Part shown: positions 1 through 9,756 of the stretch, piece by piece
Numbering within the stretch: the stretch's first letter is position 1
How the letters are laid out: every line of letters begins with the position of its first letter
NCBI RefSeq assembly: GCF_000611645.1
Contig: NW_014013191.1
Coordinates: 1 to 22,064, forward strand
DNA from: Monoraphidium neglectum
Taxonomy: Eukaryota > Chlorophyta > Chlorophyceae > Sphaeropleales > Selenastraceae
DNA length: 22,064 nucleotides
Reading direction: 5' to 3'
The notes under the pieces: generated by a model
What the model was told of the DNA's origin: nothing
Database searches by the model: none
What the model saw: the letters and a program-made list of their open reading frames with translations, nothing else
Translations under genes and position numbers: made by a program

Positions 1-263
1 AATGCTCGCGCATCGTCAGCAGAGCCAACGCGCCAGTCTTGCAGCGGCCGTGGCCCCCTGCTGCGCGACCCCTGCCTGCGGTGACGCCAACAGGCGGCCG
101 CCAGGCAAATGTCCTGGCAGGCTTCACTGGCGGACGCCATCGCTGACGACATACACGCGCTGCAAGGGGCTGCCTGCCTCTCCACAAGTTGTCTGATCCC
201 ATGAGCCTGCTGGACGGCTCCACAAGCAGGCGAGCGTGGGACGCTGCAACAATCCTGCACTTT

Positions 264-547
264 CCCGTCCTCGGCTCAGCGGCTCGCACAATGGCAGCTT
301 CCCGGATGGCCGGCACTCACGGCGCGCAGGCGCGAGCTTGGCGGTGGTCGGGCTGTCGGCGTGGGGTGAACGCTTTTCCTACGATGCGGATGCACTCCCA
401 AGGCACTGCAGCGTTCCTACCCTGACCCGTCCTGAGCTCAGCGGCAGGCACGCTGGCAGCGTCCCGGATGGCCGGCGCACCGCGCGCGCAGGCATGAGCT
501 TGTTGGCATTGGGGCTGCTGGGGTGGGCGCCTTTTCTGGCGTTCGCT
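264..547. repeat. Two-copy degenerate direct repeat, 162-bp period
   Basis: A block beginning CCCGTCCT..GCTCAGCGGC occurs at 264 and again at 426, and CCCGGATGGCCGGC recurs at 301 and 463, so the period is 162 bases. Similarity continues for about 120 bases per copy with substitutions. The period is divisible by three and the plus frame is open through both copies, giving two related peptides containing PDGR and RAG. I saw no start context, splice sites or known domain that would make it a gene. It is most likely an intergenic minisatellite remnant. Confidence 0.6.
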
Positions 548-644
548 GGAACAGCATGCGAATCGGCATGCTGGCGATCCACGGTGTGCATGAAAGCATC
601 GCGCCCATCAAGCAGAGCGGGTGAGACGCAAGGCACGGCAGAGC

Positions 645-657
645 GGGGGGGGGGGGG
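645..657 (+). repeat. 13-base G homopolymer
   Basis: A run of 13 G (C on the minus strand) in the probably intergenic left end. Length errors in sequencing or assembly are likely here. Confidence 0.8.
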
Positions 658-800
658 CGCTGCTGAAGCACCCTCAAGGCGCCGCACAACTTTGTCGCAA
701 AACAATAGCTCTGGGACTAGTTTGCAGTTGCCTGTCACGTGAACTTGATATCGTGGATCAGGCCAGTCATTGTAGTACATCATGCCGCACAGCAATCCCA

Positions 801-805
801 TTACA
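801..805 (-). terminator. Candidate polyadenylation signal of the RCC1-sulfotransferase gene
   Basis: TGTAA on the minus strand, 251 bases past the TAG stop at 1056. TGTAA is the usual chlorophyte signal. The match is only five bases, so this is tentative. Confidence 0.35.
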
Positions 806-1055
806 CCAGACATCTGCAGAGACATCTACTATACAAACGGTTTGCAAAATCACGTAAGGAAACGCCACGTGTCATGGCCAGGGCTTTGTGGATGATAACC
901 CCGTCAACGCCCATGCCACCCCAACATGGTCAACAACTGTCACATTGAAAATCAATTGGCTGTACATGGGCCCTCTCACGATGAAAGTCATGCATCTGAA
1001 TGGAGGAGTTGGTCATTCCACGGTCATTCCAGGATGCGTGCGCCCTCTAGCCACA

Positions 1056-4000
1056 CTACCGCTCCCCGCGCCGCCGTTGATGTCGGCCCTTGCGCTCACC
1101 TGGCTGCCACAGCCACCTGTCGTCCCCCAACGCCGCTGCCAGCCGCGCGTTGTACGGCGCGTAAAACCCCCGCAGCAGCCGCCGCGTCTCCGGCAGCATA
1201 GGCGCCCGCTTGCCCCCAGACTTGTTGCGGACGGGCGCCGCCAGCATGGCGGCCAGCGCACTGCTGCTGTCAGGGTCGGCCACCCCAAGAAACGCCAGCG
1301 CCGCCCGCAGGTGTGCCTCCAGGGCGAATGTGTAGTCCTCGTACCGAATCATCAGCAGCTGCTCGCGCGGCCAGTGGTCCAGCCAGTCCTGGCAGGGCGT
1401 GAGCACAGCATTACAGGCAAAAGGCGTGTGTGTTGCAGTTGCATCCTTGGGTTGCCGGGATGCTGCTAAAAACCAATGCTGGATGACGAATGCTGCGCAG
1501 GATGTATGGCAGGGGGAGGAAACGAGGTGGGCAGTTGGGCATGGCAAGCAGTGTTGCGAGCAACACAAACCAAGCCAAGCACTGGGCTCCAGCATCGCGA
1601 TTTCACCAGCCCCGCCCTCCCACAAGCGCTCACCTTCAAGAACTCCCCGTACATGCCCTTGACGAGCTGCTGCGGCTGGTAACCCCGCACGCACGACTGC
1701 TTCCCACGCGCCCCCACGCAGGCGTGCCAGGCGGCAATGTCCCGGACTGTCTGATTGTGGAAGTCCTGGGGGCTGGCGGGGGCCAGGTCCTTCTGCCACC
1801 ACCTGGATCAGGCGATGCGGAAGCCATCAAAGACGATCACGCCAGTGACGTGGGCGTAGAGGAGGGGGCCTCCGTTCACATGTGCGGCGCTGCAGCGCTC
1901 GTCAGAGCTGCCTGTTCAAACATCCAGGCGCCTGCATACGCAGGCATCGCAAGATTGCCCAGCCCCTGATACTCTGCAGTGGTGCCGCACACCCAACAGG
2001 TACATACACACGCACGCACAAGCATGGTACGCTCGCATGCGCGCATGCTACAGAGCACCCAACACCAAACAGGCCCACACACACCCAACACACGCACATA
2101 CACACACACACACTCACACACACACACACACACTGCCAAGCACTTGCCGGTAGTAGTTGTAGGCGCTGTACAGCCTCTCCCCGGGGTCCCTCAGGATCAG
2201 GATGAGCCGCAGGTAGGGGGCTGCCTCCCGCAGCAGCAGCGGCATGGTCACCTCCAGGCCGTCTGGGCGCGAACCTGCCGGCCCGCGAGCGTAGACGCCG
2301 TTGGCGCTGGTATACGTGTTGGAGGACGCCTGGGGCGGTTGCGGTTTGGAAAGTGGCAGAGGTCGATCAGGGGGCGGGTGTCAGGGTTTGGGAGGCGTCC
2401 ATCAAGCAGGGAGAGGGGAGCGATGAAGGGCCGTCCGCACCCCAGGCAGGAAGCCATGAGGGCTGTCAAACAGACACCACGAAAATGTGAGCCCCGTAGA
2501 AGCAAGCTGCAAGGCGTGGAGTCGCAACAATGCGTGCCTCGCCGGTGACTGCATCAGGCCGGCTCCTGATGATGTCAGACGCGATGGAGAAGAGCTTGAC
2601 ATAGGAATCAAAGTCGCCTTTTCCGCCGACGCCGCAGGGGCCTGCTGGTGGGTACGGGCACTCGTCCCAGAAGTGGGGCCCCTGCGGTGCGCAAGGGCAT
2701 GTGCATACGGCTTCAATCTCGGCATGATTCGCTAGAGGATTGATGGCTTTTGGCGGTTTGATGTTCATGCAACGTACCACTGCATTGGTGTGAACCTAAA
2801 CACTCAGCGGGCACTCAAGAAATCAGCAACTCCCTGCTGCAGTTATTCTTGACATGTGCAGCAGTGTGTCTTTGTACCCCACAACTTGCGCCCCAGCGCT
2901 CCCCCTGGAAACCTGCCTTGTTGCGTGCGGCCAGGACCCCTTGGTGCATTGTAAGGCGTGAGTAAAGGTCTGTAGTGCCACACTTGCTTACACCTGGAAG
3001 AGTGGGCCCCGGGGTAAAAGGCGAACAGGCACACCCGGGTGGGACAAGGAGCGGGTGGGCGCTTGTGGCGTTGCACGGCTGTATCTCAGGCGAGCAGGGC
3101 ATGGGGCGATAGGAAGGTCCTAGGGCAGCGCGTTGGTAGCACTGAAGAAGGACTCCTTACAACTCAGCAACAATGTCACTCTACAAGCATTGGAATGCAT
3201 TGCCTGATTGCTGCTGCCCCTATCAAAAGGCATAACGCGTCACACTCTTCCCATCCGCCTCACAACCAGTAAGTGCCGCCTGCATCCCACCACTTGCCCA
3301 CGCACCAATGATGTGGAAGTATGGGATGCACACCAGATCCGGCCCCGAACCCCAGCAAGGATTCCGGTAGTCTGGGTTGAACTCTCGCGGCAGCAGTTTG
3401 AAAACGTCCGGCGACAGCTGCCGTACACTCTCATACCTTGGGCCTGGCTTCCAGCTCGACCAATAGGATGCTGCAGTGTTCAGGGGAGGCCTGGCCTGGG
3501 CTGCAAGGTAGGAGGTGGCGGCGGTCTCGATCGCAGAGGGCTGGGTCGAAGGCGTGGTAGAGGCTGCCGCTGCAGCGATCGCTGCCACTGCCGACGCCTT
3601 TGCTGCTGCTTCTGTTGCTGCTGCTGCTCCTGCTGGTAATGCAGCTGTGCTGCCGCCGGTTGTCAATGACTTCTCCTTGACCTGCTGCTGCTGCTGCTCA
3701 AGCCTCTCCTGATGCTCAAGCCCCTGGTGCTGCAGCAGGCCGGCAGCCGGCGCCACATTTGCCATGTTGCTGGTGCTGCTCAAGACTACCTCGACCCCTG
3801 GTACGCCCAACCCGTCGCCAATGCTGGCGTCGCCACCTGCTCCCTCGGCTGCCGCTGCGGCCCCTGTGCCGTCAGGCCGCGGCATCCACCCCGCTGGCCC
3901 GGCCGCGATCGCGAGCGAGTGCTGGTATCCTGCTGACAGGGCAAGGATCTGCCAACCGCCGCTGCCAAGCTCCCCGAGGACACGTCTTGGCTCTGAGATC

Positions 4001-6551
4001 GCATCCGGCGCGTCGCCCGGCGCGGCGGCGCCGGTGGCGGCGTATGCATTGGAGCCGAAGCCGAAAACGGCGTCCGCGGTCGCCGCCAAGGAGTGGTACT
4101 GCGCGTGCGCGCGAGGCAGCAATCAGCGGCGTGTGACGACGTGTTTGCGGGGCAGGCGCTCAGCGCGCACACATCCCTCGGAGCCCCTGTCCCGCCCAAG
4201 CAGCACGGCAGAAGGCGTCCTCGTTTGCCCTGCAAGCGCATACCAGCACATCTGCCGCGCACCTCCCCCGCAGCCACCAGCTGCACGGGCCGGCCCGCCA
4301 GCTCCCCCCTGACCAGTCCCGGCACGTCGTGCCGCCCGCCGCGCCCGGCCGCGCCGCCCGCACGCCCGCCGCCGCCCCAGCTGTAAACCTCTCCGCGGTC
4401 TGTCGCCACGAGCGCATGCTCGCGCCCCGCCGCGACTGCCACTGCGCGCCCGTGGATGCCGTCCACCTCGCCAGGCGCGTGCGGCTCCCCTCCGCGCCCG
4501 AGCTCGCCCGCCGCGTTGGGCGCGCGGCGGTCTGGCAGGGTGCCTGCGTAACCGTCGTCCCCCGTGGCGCACGTGAACACGCGCCCCTCCCTCGTCACCG
4601 CGGCCCAAAACACGTAGCCCGTCGAGACGGCCGCCACCGCGTGCCCGGCGAGCGTGCCGCCGACGCCCCTGGGGGCAGCGGCGCGGTCGCGGGGGGGCGG
4701 CTGGCCAGAAGCTGCCGCGCAGCCGTCCAGGCCCCAGACCCAGAGGGCGCCGTCTGAGGCGACAGCCTGGGTGCTGTAACGGCCGGCGGAGACGGCGACA
4801 ATGCGCACCCCTGCACGGCGCCGGTCCAGGACGGGCCGCGCGCTAGATGTAGTTGTTGACGCGGCGAGCGGACTTGACGCGGCTCGAGAGCATGCTGAGG
4901 ATGCTTGGTCCGCTGGAGGCACTCAAGCACTCAAGCGCGGCTCATGGCCACAGCCGTGTTCCCACTGCCACCGCCAGTGCCGCCACGCACCTTCCGGCAG
5001 CTCCACCAGGCCCGGCAGCCCAGACCTGCAGCTCGCGCCTTGCGTGCAGCCGCCGCCCGCGCCGCCGCTCCCGGCGTCCCCTGCATCCGCCGCCAGCTCA
5101 GCGCGTCGCCCCAGCTGGCCCCAGTCGTTGAGGCCCCAGGAGTACACGCGGCCGTCCGAGGTCAGCGCGACCGAATGGTAGCGCCCGGCAGCTACGCCGA
5201 CGACGGCCTTGCCCTGCGCGCGTGCCCGATGCAGCGCCATTGAGTGCCCGGTCAGGGCGGTCGGTCTGTCTGCATCTGACACAATCTGGACAACTCAGCC
5301 AGGTGGCGGCAGTGCGACAGCACTTCTGCAATTGCAAGCTGCTGGACGCATTATGGGTCCCCAGGCAGACCTGGAAGCCTGACTGTCATGGCTGTGGAGA
5401 CAGGCCCCTGAACAGCATGCATGCTCGCCTGCAAGCTCTTCTGCGCACCCACACACCTGCAGTGGCCCCAACACCAGGCCCGGCCTCTGGCTCCCCCTTC
5501 TGCCCAGCTGGCCCGAGCCCTCAATGGCAGCGCTGCCGTGGCCGCCGCCGCCCCGGCTGTCGTTGTGCCCCATCGACCAGACGCTCCCGTCAGACAGCGC
5601 GAAGAGGGAGTGGCGGCTGGCGGCCACTGCACTGACATGCAGGTGCTCCAGGGCTGGCCTGGGCAGGTGGGTATCGCCGCCCAGACGCCCCAGGCGCCAC
5701 GCGGCGTCCAGGCCCCAGCTGAACAGGACACCACCGCCTGGCGTTACATGCGTCAGAGGAGACACGTGAGGGGCAGGCAGTTGCGAATGGTGGCTATGCG
5801 GCTGTATCCTTGTAGTGCACAAGGCAAGCAGGAATCTTCTTGAAAGGTAGTGCGTGGTTCATGGCACTGTCTGTTGGGATGTTGCAGCCCCAGCCGCAGC
5901 ACACACCAGGCGTCAGCGAGCGGGCGGCGCACCAGCTGGCCGGACGCCACGCTCTGCAGCCGCCGCGACGCGACCGCTCTCGTCCGCTGCCTGCTCACAA
6001 GGTTGAGGCGGGGCGGCGCAATACCTTGGAGCTGGCGAAGCCCGCCAGGTTAGGAACCTCACTAAAGTGATCGTTACCAAAGTGACCGACTTTGGTGCGA
6101 GTGTCTGCTGGCTGCCACCAACAAGAGCGCTGGCCGCCACCACCCACCGTTTGCATCTGAGCTGTAGAGGCAACAGATTTGTCACCTTTCTGGCTTGAGA
6201 TGCTGACAGTTCTGTGATGGTGAAGGGGGTTGTTGATGTGGTGATGTGCTCCCAGGGCGTGCGTAAGGCCGAGGAAGCGGCACATTATCAGGTGGGTGCA
6301 GACAAATTGATCGGGTGCCTGTCAGGGTTGGATTGCAGGTCACTCGGGGCCTTATGTCTTCAAGCTTGTACATGCGCCCCTGCAATCAAAACAAACCTGG
6401 CCGCCACGATGCAGAGTGCCAACAGCAGGCCAGCAAGCACTGCCGCGCGTGACAGGGCGGGGGTGCCCTTGGTGCGCTCAGAGCTGCGGCTAATCCTGCT
6501 GTCGTTACTGGGCTCCTCCGCATGCTTCGTCCTCCTGCTGAGCAGCCCCAT
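1056..6551 (-). CDS. RCC1 beta-propeller / carbohydrate sulfotransferase fusion, type II membrane protein (11 exons)
   Basis: Exons on the minus strand: 6551-6372, 6031-5905, 5737-5457, 5285-4991, 4810-4263, 4098-3306, 2993-2917, 2681-2538, 2329-2148, 1802-1634, 1388-1056 (stop TAG). This gives about 1042 residues and every junction keeps phase. Residues 1-35 are basic and 36-57 form one membrane segment, so the rest should be in the Golgi lumen. Residues about 85-560 hold eight RCC1-like strands (VAAGRYHSVALTSDGRVYSWG, VAAGREHALVA, VAAGEYHSLAA and others), enough for a seven-bladed propeller. An Ala/Gln-rich linker follows. The sulfotransferase begins near NPCW and CIPYFHIIG. Its 5'-phosphosulfate loop is GVSKCGTTDLY (K745). 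The 3'-phosphate site is RDPGERLYSAY (R862, S870). PREQLLMIRYEDY and FYAPYNARLAAAL follow, in the order seen in CHST15-type enzymes. Family knowledge predicts sulfate transfer from PAPS to a glycan; the acceptor is unknown. The propeller and enzyme are joined by an ATTG|GTGCGT donor and a phase-1 acceptor at 2993. Exons 1-2 and the exon 8 donor are the weakest parts. Confidence 0.82.
2075..2133 (+). repeat. CA microsatellite in intron 9 of the sulfotransferase gene
   Basis: An interrupted CA repeat. On the sense (minus) strand it reads as TG repeats starting about 14 bases after the proposed GC donor at 2147. Confidence 0.85.
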
Positions 6552-7329
6552 TTGCCTTGGGACCCTGCCGCCGCTGCGCGAAGTTGGCTGTTTATTCGCC
6601 CCCACGAGGCTGAGCTCCTGAGCTGCAGCTCCGCTGTGCGGAGCGTAGGCGACGCCTCCCGTTGCGCGCAGGCATGCTCACGCGTGAAGATCTGGGCAAG
6701 TCAGTCACCAATTGCTTTCTGAAATGTTTGATATACGTTGATATGCATCCTACAGGGGTGTGCTGCTGATGCATGACACCCAGATCACGGAATCATTTCA
6801 AAGTAGAATGCAGCCTCGTGGCTCCGCACCACGGGCCGTTTGTAAGTAAACCTGACTGAAACCTTCCACACATCCATCAGCTGTTTCAGTCCACGCCGTC
6901 TCGCTGCAATCACTTTTGCATCCAAAGGCACAGCGAGCTACACTCGCCTGTTCAAATATCAGGTTTCCAATCACATGAGTCTTCCCCACACGCACGTCCC
7001 GATCGGCGGTTGCTGAACTTCACACATCGGGTGACGTAGAGAGCCAGTGCGCACTGCTGCGCGGCAAAGCCATCGCCCTGGCAGTTCGCAGCCACGTGGC
7101 AGGAGCCGAGGCCGCCAGGCAGCCGCCGGATGCAGGGGCCGCTGCCGCAGCTGCTGGAGTACATGCGGCGCAAGGCGGCGCCCTCTGGCGTGAGCCGTGA
7201 GATGCAGCCGAGGCGGGCGGCAACGTCGACACCGCCAGCTGATGAAGAGGCGCTCATGTGAGCAACGATGGGCACATGCCGAGAATTGATTATGCATGAT
7301 GACGGACACATGGGCGCTGCAATGTTGAT
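6552..7329. other. Intergenic region between divergent genes A and B
   Basis: This stretch separates the ATG of the sulfotransferase gene (6551, minus) from the proposed ATG of the sphingomyelin-synthase-like gene (7330, plus) and should hold both 5' UTRs and promoters. No clear TATA box was found. A Cys-rich minus-strand reading frame covers 7257-6952 and is listed separately. The minus frame just upstream of 6551 stays open, with a possible splice acceptor near 6640, so the true 5' end of gene A could lie further upstream. Confidence 0.4.
6952..7257 (-). CDS. Possible small Cys-rich protein or unplaced 5' exon (101 codons)
   Basis: An ATG at 7257 opens a frame of 101 residues ending in TGA at 6952. 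The first about 75 codons are rich in G/C at the third position, like the confirmed exons around it. The peptide has nine cysteines (for example SSCGSGPCIRRL, GSCHVAANCQGDGF, RACGEDSCDW). I recognise no family and see no signal peptide. A possible donor, TGT|GTGAAG, lies near 7018, so this could be a 5' exon of gene A or of a separate small gene. It could also be a chance open frame in GC-rich DNA, since it is divergent from and only about 70 bases from the proposed start of gene B. Confidence 0.3.
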   Translation of the reverse strand: MSASSSAGGVDVAARLGCISRLTPEGAALRRMYSSSCGSGPCIRRLPGGLGSCHVAANCQGDGFAAQQCALALYVTRCVKFSNRRSGRACGEDSCDWKPDI

Positions 7330-9525
7330 ATGCACCATCGCCTGTGGCATTCACGTGCCCCCCCCCCTCTGCACTGCACTGCACCCAGGCCCAGCAAGCG
7401 GGGCCCAGCTGGCGGCGCAGGTAGCATCAGTGCATGCAGCGAGGCCTGGCGAGCAGAGGCGTTGTCACGATGTCGGCCAGGCCTGGCGTGGGCCGTTGCC
7501 TTTGTGTTTGCCGGCTGGCCGGTCTTGAGGCACTCAAGCCTCATCCCAACCTTCATCTGGCGTGTGGCCACTGCTGCTGGTGACAGGGAAAGCGGTGGGG
7601 TGGGGGGCGAGGAGATGCAGCACCCTGGGCACTGTAGCCAAAGCAGCATGTCGTGTCCGCATGTCGAGAGCGCTCTTGCAGCAGCATGCTGCGCCTGCAT
7701 GGGCCTGCTTGTGCCGGTACGTGCAGAGCAGTCTTGCACCGGCATGCTGCGCATGCATTTAACAACAATATGCACCCTTTGCACACCGCACCAGGGAAAG
7801 CCCACGCGTATTGAAAGACATACACCATCCTCCCTGCCCGCCCGCTCTCTCCACTCCCAACATCCGCCACCAACCCCACCGCACCTCCCCTCTGCGTCCT
7901 CCTGGCTGCTCCGTCCCTGCGCAGGCCTGGGGACGCTGGCGTACAAGGTGCTGACCTTTCGGCGGTGGAGCGATGAGAACCGCTACGCCCTGCGCTTCCT
8001 GGCCTGCTTCCTCCTCATGATTGTAGAGCTGCTGTTTGAGAATTGCATGGTCTGGTGAGAAACGTACGTGCACGCACGCGCACACACACACTCTCACCCA
8101 CACACGCGCGCGCGCATGCACGCGGGCGCACATGCGCCTGTACACATGCAAGCCTGTGCACGCATGCAAACGCATCGGAGACCCCATACCCACGCGCTCA
8201 CGTCCATGCACCGGCACACACGCCCATTCCCTGGCACAAATGTGCACCCCAAGCCACCCCCCCCAACCCTGTCCCAACAGGATCGTCTCAGCGGTGGACC
8301 TACGAAAGTACGAGGATCCCCCTGTCGCTGCCCTGCAGGACAACGCGGAGATTGTGTTCAGGGGGCTGGCGGGCAGGGGCCGCCTGCTGCACTGGGCGCT
8401 GTACAGCGACTGGGTGCACACCAAGGAGTTCCTGGCCACCTGCCTCATGCTGGCCTTCTCGGCGGCGTGGGACCAGGTGCGTCACGGCGGACGGGGGTGA
8501 ATGAGCGCACTTGACCAGTTCAGCAGTGCACACGATAGTTATCTGCCTGGCACTGAGCCTTGAAACCTTGCAATGCGGCCGCATTGCAAGGTTTCAATCA
8601 GTGCAAACTGCGACTTGCACTCCCATTTTTCTGCGCAACGATAAAGTTCCCGATGTGCATCATTCCTCCCACCCGCTTGAACCCCCAGACCCCATACTCT
8701 GGCTTTGCCATGATGTCGCGCTTTTCCGTGGCGATCTGCTTCGGCCGCCTCCTGCGCGTCGCGTGCTTCATGACCACCATCCTGCCCAGCCCGCGGCCCG
8801 GCTGCTACAAGCGCCGATTCCCGCCGCCGCCTGACAGCGCGTGGGAGATGCTGAGGATCGGGTTCACGACGCTGCGCGGCATGGGCGGCTGCAACGACCT
8901 AATCTTCAGGTGAGAAGCCCTGAGCAATGATGCGGGCGTGGGGGAGCGCTCCTGCGGGTAAAAATCCAACGTCGCCAATGGTGGGCCGGCTCAGAGGAGC
9001 AAGCTGGGCACCCTGGCGCATGAGACATGCAAAAGGGGTGAATCAAAAAGAACAGCCGCACAAACTCACCCTGGACTTGTCGTCAGCCACAGTCTGACTG
9101 CTGCGCTGCTCACGAACTCGCTTGTTGTCTGCCATTGCCTCAACCCCCGCAACTGCTGACTGGCCACCGACCGCCAACCCCAATGCACGCGCAGTGGTCA
9201 TGGTGCGTTCTGGACCATAGCGCCCTGCATCCTGCGCAGCTACTACCCTGGCCACCCATGGATGCTGGCCCTGGTCTGGGTCGCCCTGATCCAGACGTCC
9301 ATCCGGGACTTCTTGGAGCACATGCATTACAGCATCGACATGCTGCTGGCCGTCATAGTGACATCAGCGGTCTGGAGCTGGACACGCTGGGTCTACCCCG
9401 AGAGCGAGCTGCTGCCGCGGCGGCCCGAGGGCGCGCCGCCAGACCCTACAAACCCGTATGTTCTGGGGATTGTGGCATTTGGGCTGTTGACGGCGGCGGT
9501 GGTGGCTTTCGTGGCAAAGGCTTGA
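7330..9525 (+). CDS. Sphingomyelin-synthase-like / PAP2_C family membrane transferase (5 exons)
   Basis: Exons: 7330-7561, 7925-8054, 8281-8476, 8602-8909, 9195-9525 (stop TGA), about 398 residues, all junctions in phase. Several hydrophobic stretches are visible: LAWAVAFVFAGW, RFLACFLLMIVELLF, FLATCLMLAFSAAW, LRLALPFFCATIKFP, MLALVWVALI and a C-terminal one, consistent with about six membrane spans. The family's catalytic triad is present: SGH (H291, split by intron 4 as AG|T) and HYSID (H333, D337). The segment GGCNDLIFSGH is the characteristic third motif. SMS/IPCS-type enzymes transfer a phospho-headgroup (phosphocholine or phosphoinositol) between a phospholipid and ceramide or diacylglycerol in Golgi, ER or plasma membrane. 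Donor and acceptor cannot be read from the sequence. The start at 7330 is the only in-frame ATG seen and is less certain than the rest. All four donors are GT. Confidence 0.87.
7667..7758 (+). repeat. Two-copy 34-bp direct repeat in intron 1 of the SMS-like gene
   Basis: AGAGC..TCTTGCA..CATGCTGCGC.TGCAT occurs at 7667-7700 and again at 7725-7758, 58 bases apart, with a few mismatches. It lies inside the intron 7562-7924. No function is visible. Confidence 0.6.
8071..8120 (+). repeat. CA/CG-rich microsatellite in intron 2 of the SMS-like gene
   Basis: Alternating CA and CG dinucleotides, starting about 15 bases after the GTGAGA donor at 8055. Confidence 0.8.
8551..8603. repeat. 38-bp perfect palindrome with extended arms at a splice acceptor
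   Basis: The core at 8560-8597 is a perfect inverted repeat with arm TTGAAACCTTGCAATGC around a GGCC centre. Outside it CACTGA (8551-8556) pairs with TCAGTG (8598-8603), leaving GCC (8557-8559) as a bulge. The right outer arm contains the AG (8600-8601) that I propose as acceptor of intron 3 of the SMS-like gene, and the first exon bases. The transcript could fold this into a long hairpin containing the acceptor. It could also be the remnant of a small foldback element. Confidence 0.9.
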
Positions 9526-9756
9526 CAGGGACCGCTGTCGAACACGCCCTGCTATAAGGTTATTAAATCTAGTCGGTAATCTTCAAACAAAAACACAACA
9601 CAAGCTTTTTGAACAGGTCCAATCGCCAGCCAGCAACTATTGGCTACTGGCGAAGGGCCATTGTGTGAAGGGTGCCATGCAGACAGTCAAAAGCATACTC
9701 AGGTACCACAAGCCATGGCCAGCCACTCACGCCGCACTGCCTTCACCATCACACCC

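Noticed and set aside
236..742. 168-residue plus-strand frame at the left end as a gene
   Set aside because: It has no recognisable domain, crosses the 13-G run and the direct repeat, and shows no supporting splice or start context.
1056..4122. Separate RCC1-like and sulfotransferase genes
   Set aside because: The exon carrying the last RCC1 strand also encodes the NPCW..CIPYFHIIG segment of the sulfotransferase, and its donor joins the PAPS-loop exon in phase. No stop or new start lies between them.
5905..5986. Apparent one-base frameshift inside an RCC1 blade (VASGQL in one frame, LTPGVCCGWGCN in another)
   Set aside because: A GTGTGC donor at 5904 and the acceptor at 5738 join VASGQLVRRPLADAW to CGGVLFSWG in phase 1 with a 167-bp intron like its neighbours, so no frameshift is needed.
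8636..8641. Acceptor at AAG just before 8641 for exon 4 of the SMS-like gene
   Set aside because: It is in phase, but it lacks a pyrimidine tract and would remove CKLRLALPFFCATIK, which looks like part of a membrane segment. Kept only as an alternative.
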